Positions 25,201-37,200 of a stretch of 64,000 nt of DNA are shown one piece after another. Each line of letters begins with the position of its first letter. Position 1 is the first letter of the stretch. Both the position numbers and the translations under genes were made by a program. The notes below the pieces were generated by a model. It made no database searches. It had not been told where the DNA came from and saw only the letters and a program-made list of their open reading frames with translations. This DNA comes from Bufo bufo (taxonomy: Eukaryota; Chordata; Amphibia; Anura; Bufonidae). The DNA is taken from positions 184,778,156 to 184,842,155 of the forward strand of contig NC_053395.1 in NCBI RefSeq assembly GCF_905171765.1, in the 5' to 3' direction.

Positions 25201-28200
25201 AAGAGAAAAACAAACTGCAGGTGGCGCTAAACTGATACATTTGATTGAATAATTCAGTGACTATGCAAAATTTTGAATTACATGCAATTACAAAAGTATT
25301 CAGATCCAGGTGCTTGTTTGAAAACTGTAGAATATTTTTCGTGAGACAACAAGATGGGCCGGAGCGCATGCGCGCAGCTTGCTGAGAGGACATGCCTTAG
25401 TGAGCTCCGCTCCGTAAGCCGAAAATATCCCGTACTCAGCGCCGTCCTCACGACTCCAACAGCCTTTTAAACAGATGCAGGGGACCCCGTAGATGACCCG
25501 CAAGAAAGGGAGAAACAAAATCGCGTGTACGTCTGCTCCGTCGCAGACTTTACCGGAGATGTTCCGGCACTCCAGAGAAACTGTCATGGCGGACCCTACC
25601 TCATCTCCGGCCAGTCCCGCCTCTCCCACTGATGGTGGACACTCATCGGGCCCTAACATCACTGATCCGGGCCAAGCATCGCTATATAAAAACATAGCTT
25701 CCCTGTTTAAAGCGGAGCTCTCTCAGGCGGTGGAGGAGTTTTCCCGCCAAATCCAGGACTTGGGGAACCGAGTCTCTGAACTAGAGTCGCAGACTGACGA
25801 CATATCTGATGCCATAAGAGCTGACAGGGAGGAAATCAACTCCCATGCCGCTCAGTTAGCCGCTCTGGAGCTAAAAATAGAAGACCTGGAGAATAGATCC
25901 AGAAGAGGGAATCTATGGGTCAGAGGCCTCCCTGAAACATTCCAGGATCTGCAAACCACCATGACTACTCTGTTTGGGGCCCTTCTACCCCAAGCTGAGC
26001 CGACACAGCTGCGAATGGATAGAGTTCATAGAGCTCTGGGTAAACCCCGCTCAGCAGACCTACCAAGGGACATTGTCCTCAAGTTCCACTACCCGGAGGT
26101 GAGATATCAAGTATTGGCGGCAGCACGCAATCGACCCGACTTACCAGGGCTGCCTTCCTCGGTGCACCTATATGCAGATTTAGCACCTTCCACACTCCGC
26201 AAACGCAGAGAGATGAGGCCGGTGACATCAGCCCTGCAGAATGCACAGATACGCTATAGATGGGGGTTCCCGTTCAACTTATCCTTCCAGCTAAACTCCC
26301 GTTCTCATACGGTCCATACCCCGGCGGAAGGCTTAGAAGTTCTGCAGCGGGCAGGGATCCCGTTTGAGCGCTCTGAAATTCCAGCTGCCCCACCGAGACC
26401 ACAGTGACCGGCCAGGGTCTGGACCAAGGTTCCCCCCTCATCACCTCGCAGTCAATTGAGACTATGCAACTTCTGGACGGTCTCTACTCTTCTCCAGGAT
26501 CGAAGGAAGGCACTTATCTACTGATCCGGACGCAAGCGATACCTTTTTTGTATACTTTTGGGGGCATGTTTTGCCCCAGTTTTGGTTTATTTTTTCTTTG
26601 TTTTCCTACAGGGATTTGGCGTGACGGACTTTCATGTTGCTCACTCCTTCAGGGTTGACCGGAATAGAGCCGTTTGTCCTTGTTGGGCACCGTCTACCTT
26701 CTACTAACCCACTACTATTTGCTGGCCTTGTTAGGCTCAGCCACACTGCATGTTATGTAGTCCTTGCAAGCACTTTGTTAATGTTATTTGGTTTAACGGT
26801 TACTCAGGGGGGTTATTCCTATTACCATTATAGATTCCAGCAGTATCAGTTCAATCTAGATAGGTCCTACACCACTTCATTATGTGTAAAGTATTAACCC
26901 ATAATGTACGGGGCTTTAATTCCCCCAGAAAACACAAATCAGCCTTCGCTACATATCTAAAACATCTACCAGATGTTATCTGCTTGCAGGAGTCACACTT
27001 CACTCCCACATCCCATCCGAAATATTTCCACCAGCATTACACGAGATATTTCTCAGCCACGTATCTCACTAAAAGCAGAGGGGTTATCACCCTGTTAAAA
27101 AACTCCTTCCCGTTTTCACTGACCCAATCTATCATTGACCCAAATGGGAGATATGTAATATTAGTGGGCACCTACAAAGAAGAAACCTTGTGTATAGCCA
27201 ACTTATACGCCCCAACGGTCGAACTTATTGCCTTTTTTAATGCTGTGGGTCGCATAATTGAATCCCTCTCCTACCATAAGCTTTTATGGTGCGGAGACTT
27301 CAATTTTGTCCTCAACCCTATACTTGATCGCTCATCTCCCCCTTGCCAACCTCGCCCATCTACTCACACAGCCAAAATACGTCAAGTCTTAGAATCTTTG
27401 TCCCTGGCTGACTCATGGAGAGAACATAATGGCTCACAAAGAGGCTACACCTACTACTCCCCTGCTCATAACGTATATACCCGTATTGACATGATACTGG
27501 TCTCCACTACCTGCCTTCCACATATTTCCTACTCCAGGCATATTGTTTCATCATGGTCCGATCATGACATGGTTTTGGCAGAGATTCTCTCTGCAGACAA
27601 ATACAGCATTCCCTACTCTTGGAGGCTGAATGAATCCCTCTTAACACGCCCTGCCTTGTATGACCAGCTCCATGATGAATTGAAAAACTTCTTTACTGAG
27701 AATGCTTCTCCTGACATTGACCCTATGATGCTGTGGCTAACCCACAAAGCCTATATGCGGGGGAGACTGATAGGAGTGGCTTCCCGGTTAAAAAAAGAAA
27801 GGAATTCAACCCAAATTGCTTTAGAAGCTAAATTGACCAGGTTGGTCCGAGCTCACCAACAAGCCCCTTCACTTTACCTTCTAAAAGCGATTAAAGATGT
27901 TAAACTACAGCTAAATATTCTACTTTCCAAAAATACAGAAAAAGCCCTTCGCTGGACAGCTTCCTACTACTATAGATATGCCAACAAGCCAGACAAGATG
28001 CTAGCTCGCCAACTTAAAGCCAGACAGAAAATCAATCAATTATTTCAAATACGCACTAGCTCAGGACAGACCACTTCAAACACAGACCTTATATACGATA
28101 CGTTTCATGCTTTTTACAGACCACTCTATTCTAATCCTGGAGAGCATCCTGGATCGAAGGGGGAAGATTTTCTATCTTCTATCCCGCTTCCGAAACTCAC

Positions 28201-31200
28201 CCCTGAAGCGTCAGCATGTTTAGGCGAAGATATTACGGGGGAGGAAGTAGAATTCACAATTAAAAACCTAAAACTTGGTAAAGCTCCTGACCCTGACGGG
28301 TTTTCTGCCCTATATTGCAAGAAATTTGCCCCTTCACTAATCCCGCACATCACCCATTACTGTAACCATTGTAGCGGGATTAGCTCACGGGACCGCCGTC
28401 TCCTGGGATAGACGGGCGCTATAGGCACATAAAACACAGTCCAGTCCAAGCAAGTATGGTGCAACTGGCCTCAGCCAGTTTTATTGACTTTTGCAGAAAA
28501 AGAATTAAACAAAACAGTTCAAAACAAATGAAATACCTGGCCGTCTGGCCACTACTTCTAGACAGGTAGTAGTCCCTAACTACATGAAACTGAGCCTTGT
28601 GCCCAGCTCCATCAACAAAACACACTGTTGTTTTTACTCACACATAAGGGTTCTTCCCAGGAGCAGAGAGATCAGCTAGTGAGCTGTTTGCCCTTTTATA
28701 GCACACTCAGGTTGCAAGGTGATTAGCCACAGTTACACTGAATACCTGGAGTGGCTAATTGGAGCAGGGACCCACCCAACTCTCCCTGCTCCAAGCAGCC
28801 AGGCCCTTCTAACCAGGTTTTTAACAAAACCCTTGCAAAGAGAAAACCTAGTTTTCCTTGCTGTCAATTCCCTGGCTGCTTTTTAGAACGTATAGGACAG
28901 GAACCTAGGTGAAATGTAGACTCCTTCCACCACTTTCCCCCTGGTCCTGTCACATATCCTCCCCCCCTGTTTCGACCTTGGGGTAGGAACACTCTGTGCC
29001 CTTAAACAGTACATCCTGGACAGGGCATCTGCGTTTCTACGATGTGGTCTTAAAATTTTGTCCATCATCCTCTGAAATGTGGCCGGGGCCCCATGCAAAC
29101 CAAAGGGAAGGACTACATACTGAAAATGGCCATCAGGGACACTAAAAGCAGTTTTTTCTTTGGCCCCCTCAGTCAACGGTACTTGCCAGTAACCTTTTGT
29201 AAGATCTAATGTGGTAAAGAACCTAGCATTACCAAGCCTATCAATCAGCTCATCCACTCGAGGCATTGGGTAAGCATCAAACTTTGAGACAGTGTTCAGT
29301 TTCCTGAAGTCATTACAGAAACGTATGGTGCCATCAGGTTTGGGAACCAAGACTATAGGACTAGACCAGTCACTATGGGACTCCTCTATAACCCCTAACT
29401 GAAGCATTGTTTGGACTTCTTGGGAGACAGCTTTACGTCTAGCCTCAGGTATTCTATAAGGCTTTTGGTTGACTCTGACCCCTGGTTCGGTTACAATATC
29501 ATGTTCAATTATATCTGTTCGACCAGGTAGCTCAGAAAATACATCTTTATTTTTTATTACAAACTCCTTTGCCTCTTGGGTTTGAGATCCCGACAAAGTG
29601 TCTGCAATTTTTACCTCTGGTATCTCAAAGCTACATTCCTTTTTCCCACTGCTGTAAGCTGCTAACACCTCTCGGTCCTTCCAGGGTTTGATTAGGTTCA
29701 CATGATAAATTTGGTAGGGCTTACGTCTACCTGGTTGGTGAACCCGGTAATTCACCTCTCCGACCTTCTCAACTATTTCATAAGGTCCTTGCCATTTGGC
29801 CAAAAATTTACTTTCTACTGTGGGGACAAGGATTAATACCCTATCCCCAGGGTTGAAGTTTCTTACTTTAGCCGACCTGTTGTAAACCCGGGACTGACTC
29901 TCCTGGGCCTGCAGCAAGTGTTCTTTTACAATGGGCATTACTTTTCCAATCCTTTCCTGCATTTGGGACAAGTGTTCAATCACACTTTTGTAGGGTGTAG
30001 CCTCACTCTCCCAGGTCTCTTTGGCAATATCCAAAAGACCCCGAGGGTGCCGACCATACACTAGCTCGAACGGAGAAAATCCGGTAGATGCTTGAGGCAC
30101 CTCCCGTACAGAAAACATAAGATATGGTAAAAGACAATCCCAGTCTTTCCCATCCTGTGCCACCACTTTTCTGAGCATCCCTTTTAAGGTTTTGTTGAAC
30201 CTTTCAACTAATCCATCCGTTTGGGGATGATAAACTGAGGTACGCAAGTGAGTTATTTTCAACAGTTTACACAACTCTTTTGTAACCTTTGACATAAAGG
30301 GCGTCCCCTGGTCAGTGAGTACTTCTTTAGGTATGCCCACTCTAGTAAACATCTGGAACAACTCCTTGGCTATCACTTTTGCAGAGGTTTTCCTTAGAGG
30401 TATTGCTTCAGGATAGCGGGTAGCATAATCAAGGACAACCAAAATGTATTGGTGACCTCTGGCAGACTTAACAAGAGGTCCCACCAAATCCATTGCAATC
30501 CTCTCAAAGGGAGTTTCAATAATCGGGAGTGGTACTAACGGACTCCTAAAGGTCGCTACCGGGTTGTGTAATTGACACTCTGGGCATGAATCACAGTATT
30601 CTTTTATCTCTTTATGTACCCCGGGCCAATAAAACCTCTGCAAAATCCGGTCTTTGGTTTTTTCATAGGCCAAGTGCCCTCCTAGCACATGTGAATGGGC
30701 TAGATCCATCACCTTTTGGCGATGCGATTTTGGGACCACAAGTTGCTCCACAACCTGCCCATTTTGCTCATCAACTCTATATAAGAGTTCATTCTCTATA
30801 GAAAAATGGGGAAATATTTTCTCTACCCCAGTATCTTGAGGTACCCCATTGACTACTTTCACACTTTGCCATGCGTGGGTTAATGTTGGGTCCCTGAGTT
30901 GAGTTGTCCCAAAGTTATCATTGGAGACTGGCAAGTCAGGGAGACCAATTTCCGGGACATCATCAGTATCACCTGCAAGCACTGCTAAGGGAAAATTCTC
31001 GGTTTCACTCTGGGTCACCCCTACTGTTTGCACATTTTCAGTCTCAGCCAGGGGAATGGGATCTAGAGCAGACCCACTTAAACACTTATCAAGCATATTC
31101 CACATTTTCCAAAACAGAGGAAAATCACACCCCACAATGACAGTATGCAACAGACTGTTTACAACCCCCACTTCATGGGTTACTTTCCCGCACGGGGTTT

Positions 31201-34200
31201 CAAAAGAGACTATAGCAGTGGGGTACTCTTTTGTATCCCCATGTATGCAGATGACCCCCATCTGTCTCTTTTGCAGCTTCCTAGTGTCCACCAGGCTGCC
31301 ATGCACAAGAGTCACTAGACTACCAGAGTCCAACAGAGCTTGAACTGAGTGTCCTTCAATCACCAAGCTGCAAGTTTGTCGCTCCATATCTGGGGTCGGC
31401 AAGGCAGAGTAGGCAGGTCCCGCAAACAATGACCTCCTCCGCCCACTGTCACACTCCATAGGCTCAGCCAAAGGACAGTTGGCAGCCACGTGGCCCAGTC
31501 CTTGACATCGCCAGCAAACAATGTTTTTGAACGCCCAAGGCTGTCTAGGGCTAACTGGCTTAAGAGGTCTGGCTAATAGGTCGGTCTCAGTTCCTACTTT
31601 ACGGCCCTCCTTCCCCCCTTTAGATTAGGAACAGTCTTACCGCGATCAGTAGACTTCTGGCTCCCTGGGGCCGGCCAAGTAGGAGAGAGGTCTTGGAGAT
31701 ACTCCTCGGTGTTCAGATACCGCTCCACTAGGGCGACGAGCTGATCCACATCCCTGGGGTCCGCTTGTCCCACACAGCGCTGTATCCGAACTGGTAGAGC
31801 ACAAACAAACCGGTCCAGGACCACTCTTTCTACCACCTGAGTGGCTGTAGATACCTCTGGCTGTAGCCATTTTTTAGCCAGGTGAAAAAGATCATACATT
31901 TGCGACCTCGCTGGTTTATCCAATTGGAAAGTCCAGTTGTGCACTCGCTGGGCTCTGACCGCAGATGTTACACCCAAGCGAGCGAGAATTTCTGCTTTCA
32001 GTTTTGGGTACTGTCTGGCATCCTGCTCACTCAAATCATAGTAGGCTTTCTGTGGCTCCCCACTCAGGAAAGGAGCAAGGGTGTCTACCCACTGTTCGGC
32101 TGGGAGTTTCTCTCTTTCAGCGGCTCTTTCAAAAATGGTGAGGTAGGTCTCCACATCATCCCCTGCTACCATTTTTTGAAGGGAAGCTTGCACTCTCCTC
32201 CCCACAGAGATGGATTCCTCCTGGACATGGGGCCTTTCAGCCAGCACCGCTATCTGCTCCACCAGACTTTTATTAAGCGATTGCTGTTCTCTGAAACCAG
32301 CTTGCGTAGTCTCCATGAACAACCGATTGGTTTCCTGCTGGTTAGCATTCGCCTTTTGGAGCTGTATGTTAGCCTGGATCAGCTGTTTCAGCACTTCCTC
32401 CATATCTGCACTGTTTGTTTTTTTTCAGAACAGCAGACTTACCCCAGGACATAAAACTTGCTGGATTTTTGTGCCAGCGCAGCCTCCACCATATGTAGCG
32501 GGATTAGCTCACGGGACCGCCGTCTCCTGGGATAGACGGGCGCTATAGGCACATAAAACACAGTCCAGTCCAAGCAAGTATGGTGCAACTGGCCTCAGCC
32601 AGTTTTATTGACTTTTGCAGAAAAAGAATTAAACAAAACAGTTCAAAACAAATGAAATACCTGGCCGTCTGGCCACTACTTCTAGACAGGTAGTAGTCCC
32701 TAACTACATGAAACTGAGCCTTGTGCCCAGCTCCATCAACAAAACACACTGTTGTTTTTACTCACACATAAGGGTTCTTCCCAGGAGCAGAGAGATCAGC
32801 TAGTGAGCTGTTTGCCCTTTTATAGCACACTCAGGTTGCAAGGTGATTAGCCACAGTTACACTGAATACCTGGAGTGGCTAATTGGAGCAGGGACCCACC
32901 CAACTCTCCCTGCTCCAAGCAGCCAGGCCCTTCTAACCAGGTTTTTAACAAAACCCTTGCAAAGAGAAAACCTAGTTTTCCTTGCTGTCAATTCCCTGGC
33001 TGCTTTTTAGAACGTATAGGACAGGAACCTAGGTGAAATGTAGACTCCTTCCACCACTTTCCCCCTGGTCCTGTCACACCATTTAATGCAAGGTTCCAAG
33101 CCCCCGTCAGAATTCCTATCTACCAAAATCACTGTAATACCCAAGCCAAATAAGGACCCCTTATCGCCCTCCAATTACAGACCCATTTCCCTCCTCAATT
33201 TGGATAACAAACTATTTACCTCTATTCTAGCACGCCGCCTTAACAGGCTGCTCCCTGATCTCATACATAAAGAGCAAACGGGCTTCATTCCCGGTAGAGA
33301 AGCCCCGGATAACATCCGAAAAATCCTGAACCTAATACAAAGAGCCAACAACGCCAATACCCCTATGGCGGTGCTAGCACTGGATATAGAAAAGGCTTTT
33401 GACACTGTGACTTGGCACTACCTATATAAGGTGCTATCCTCAATGGGCTTTGGGGGGCCTTTCCTGACGGCAATACAATCCCTGTACTCCACACCCGAAG
33501 CTAGCCTTAAACTACCATCCACGCATAGCTCACCTATTCAGATCCATAGGGGTACACGACAGGGGTGTCCTCTATCCCCGGCCCTATTTGCTTTGGCAAT
33601 GGAACCGCTAGCTACCCATATAAGAGCTCACCCGGATATTACCGGTATCTCAGTTGGAGGGAAGGAATATAAGCTAAACCTTTTTGCAGACGATATCCTA
33701 TTGTCCATTACCAACCCCATTATATCCTTTCCCTCTCTAATGAAGGTGTTGGATTCCTTCTCAATGACTTCAGGCCTTAAGATTAATCATACTAAATCGG
33801 AGCTTCTTTTATGCAACGTCACGCCACCTACTAAATCCCTCATATTACGAAACTTCCCGTTTCAATGCAAACCTCACCATATTCCATATTTAGGAACACA
33901 ACTGCCCACATCAATTGACTCAGTTTACAAAATCACCTACCTGCCACTATATCGCAAGATTAAGGAAGACCTCGTATCTTGGAATACTCTACCAGTATCC
34001 TGGGTAGGAAGGATCCATATTATAAGAATGGTAGTTCTCCCCAGACTTCTCTACTTATTTAGAACTCTCCCCGTACCGGTCGTTACCAAAGACCTACGGG
34101 CCCTCCAGGCTGTTATCATGAAATTCATCTGGGCAAACAAACGTCCCCGAATATCCAGGATAACGATGTGCCGACACAAAACCCAAGGAGGGCTCTCAGT

Positions 34201-37200
34201 CCCAGACCTTATAAAATACTACAAAGCAGCCAGATTGGCTCAATTGTTCCTAACCCATCTGGATCCTAAAACACATCCATTATGGATCCCATTGGAACAA
34301 TCTATGATTGTTCCGTACACCTGGAGGGCCTTACCTTGGTCTATTCTTCCCCTACCAGATGTCATTCTGTCACACTTTTACCTTCTCCTATGGAGATCTG
34401 TAAGATTTAAGTTTTCATTACAATCCAAACTCTCACCATTAACATACCTGATAGGTAATCCCGCTTTTATCCCGGGCCTTCAGACACACGCCTTGGAATG
34501 GTGGATCTCTAATAAACTATGCACTCTCTATAGGTTCCTGACTAGAGGTAAATTGCTCTCTCTATCCGAATTTAGAGACAAATATTCCCCCCCTGAACGG
34601 GAGCAGTTTGCGACTAGTCAGATTTTTTCTTTCCTATACTCACTGCGGGCAAATAATCAAACCATTGATTTCACTCCATTTTAGCGATTTGTTACCTACT
34701 CATTATACAAACAAGGCTTATTGTCTCAGATCTATGGAGTGCTTAACGCACCACTAGAGGGGGCTAAGTTGCCCTATATGAGAGCGTGGGAGGAGGATAT
34801 ACATGAGGACTATCCTGTATCCAGATGGTGTCAACGTTCCCAGACCCTTACCAAGGGGTCATGGCAAACTACATTAGCAGAGACGTCTATAAAAATCCTA
34901 CACAGGATTTATCTGGTTCCAACAAGATTGCACCGTATTTATCCTAAAGTATCTCCTAGATGCTTTCGGGGCTGTGAGGAAGATGGTACAATGCTCCATA
35001 TTTGGTGGACGTGTCCAATAGTTAGGAGGTTTTGGAACCGGATTAGCAACCTAATAACATCCGTTTTTTGGGTGGTGTTTACCCTACATCTCTCCATTTT
35101 TGCCTCCTAGTTGACAAACCCTCCTGGCTTCAATATTCCAAATTTAAACTATCACAATTCATACTCCTGGCGGCTAGAATATATATAGCTTTCAAATTGC
35201 GATCTCCCACGCTTAGCTATCAAGCAGTTCTAGATAGGATTAATTGGATTCTCCTATATGAACGGCTGACGGCCATTCGTATTGATACTTTCACTACTTT
35301 TGAAAAGCTCTGGGAGCCATGGCTGTCCTCCTCCCACTCCACAGATCTCCGATATTGCATTACTTTATGATCGATATTAACCTAGCTGGATGTTTTCTTC
35401 GAATTCTTGGCAATTGAAACTGTACTCCATTTTGGATATGTAAATCGCTGATGCTGCATACCTTTCTTTAACTAATTTATATGCTGCAATTGGAATACCA
35501 CCCAATAAATTGTTGTTCCCTCAACTTATACTCACATTTTTAGCTTATTCTATTATGTATTGACATGATTTTTCTTACATACATCTTTCAATAAATACCC
35601 CATTGAAACATAAAACAAGATGGGCCAAATTGCTTAGAAATGCGCTAATTTGGGCCAAACTTTTGTGCAGTTTGCATCAGCATCTAGGTACACTGACAGT
35701 AGTAAATGTGGGCCAAATGATGTAAAAAAAAGTTGCATAACTTTTCATGATGATTAGATTACAATGATTACACTTTAATTATGACTGGACAGACCATTTA
35801 ATGTTGATTATGTTTTCACTGGATGTCACTTGTACCTTCATGGAGAAGTTTATAAAGGATTATAGTCCTGCAGCTGTGTAACATTGCCGAAAATTGACCG
35901 TGTTGTGTACAGAATTTATAAACCTACAGATCTGTTATATTTTTTTTGTTTTATTTTTAATAGGCGTCCTAGAAAACCCTTTGGAAAAGAGGGCAGGAAG
36001 GAACTATTCCCCACCAGGAACCAAAAGACTGATTTATTTTATAGATGACCTCAACATGCCAGAAGTGGATGCTTATAGCACAGTACAACCTCACACTTTA
36101 ATTAGGCAACATCTAGATTACAGTCATTGGTGAGTATTTAATCTACATGTAAGAGGGATGACAAGGATGTCACAGTTGTAGTTGAGTAGATCATTTTAAA
36201 GTGGTTGCGCAGTGGTATAATATTGATGACCTATCCTCAGCATAGGTCATCAATATCCAGTGGTGTAACTAGAAATGACTGCGCCCCACAGCAAATTTTT
36301 GAACACACAACCCGAAACTTCTGCACAACGCCTTCCTCCTGTTCAACTCTAATTCCTGTGGCTAGTCAAGTTTGCTCTCTCAGACGAGGCCTGATAGCCG
36401 CACGGTCTGTTTCCTGCAGTGTTTGTATATAAGATAATTGTATAATACTGTTGGGGGGGTCCTGACAAAATCTTTTAGTCCTCCTCCTGTATGGGCCCCT
36501 TCTGAATTCAGGCCCCAAAGCAGCCGCTTCCCCTGCTTCCCCTATAGCTACTTTCCCCTGTCAATATCAAATCGCCAGGGGTCCGACTCCTACATCAGCT
36601 GTCAGTCAGCCGTTTGAAGGGGTAATTGCGTTGTTTGACTGTTGCATCCTCTTTAATATTTACCTGCATGCCATCTCCCATGTAGCGGCGGTGCAGTGTA
36701 TTTACACCATATTCTCTCTCTTGAATGGAATAAGCAGTTGTAGTTACACTGCACTGTCAATACAAGGGAAATAGCGTGCAGTTAAACCGTAAAGAGGATG
36801 CAGCGCTCTTACGAGTGCCATGACCTCTTTAAACAGCTGATTGGTGAGGGTGCCAGGAGTCAGACCCCTGCCAATCTGATATTCATGATCTGTGCTTAGG
36901 ATAGGTCATCGGTATTATTCCACTGCACAACCCCTTTAATAACAACCTTTTTGAGAGGTCCTTTAAACTCGGTTTGGAGATCTTGGTCTCTGGCAGAGGT
37001 TCCATCAAACTGGCTTGCATCAAAGTAACTGTTAGTTCTCAGCCCATCCCCTGCCTAAACTCAGCTTGTGGGGTTGCATTGGTTACTTAGTAGAAGAATT
37101 GCTCGGTACCTCCATGGGTCTTTGTCAGTGTCGGACTGGAGTGCCTTGGGCTCATCAGTAAAATTCATTCTGGGGACCCACTGTACAGCTACATGGAAAT

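Larger units (their letters stand above)
28370..33078 (-). mobile_element. Gmr1-like gypsy LTR retrotransposon, recent, internally deleted
   Basis: Two 585-bp LTRs (28370-28954 and 32494-33078) look identical by eye and show TGT...ACA ends. CCAT is duplicated on both sides (28366-28369 and 33079-33082). Coding is on the minus strand: gag, then a pol in the order protease, integrase, reverse transcriptase, the copia-like order of Gmr1-type gypsy elements. A polypurine tract adjoins the 3' LTR (28955-28972, on the sense strand ending GGGGAGGATA). A primer-binding candidate starting TGGTGGAGG sits 2 bp from the 5' LTR. The RT catalytic core and most of RNase H are missing. Confidence 0.92.
25361..35613 (+). 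mobile_element. Full-length L1-clade LINE, interrupted by a gypsy element
   Basis: A + strand L1 flanked by the 13-bp duplication AACAAGATGGGCC (25348-25360 and 35614-35626). Without the gypsy insertion at 28370-33078 it is about 5.5 kb: 5'UTR, ORF1 (304 aa), a spacer of about 470 bp, ORF2 and a short 3'UTR ending CAATAAATACCCC and a weak A-rich tail. ORF2 has one in-frame TAG and one frameshift near its end. It is a different subfamily from the L1 at 11720-17525, as ORF1 and ORF2 sequences differ clearly. Confidence 0.9.

Noticed and set aside
28419..28625. 68-codon minus-strand frame in the gypsy LTR, repeated at 32543-32749
   Set aside because: Present only because the LTR is duplicated; composition and position show no sign of a gene.
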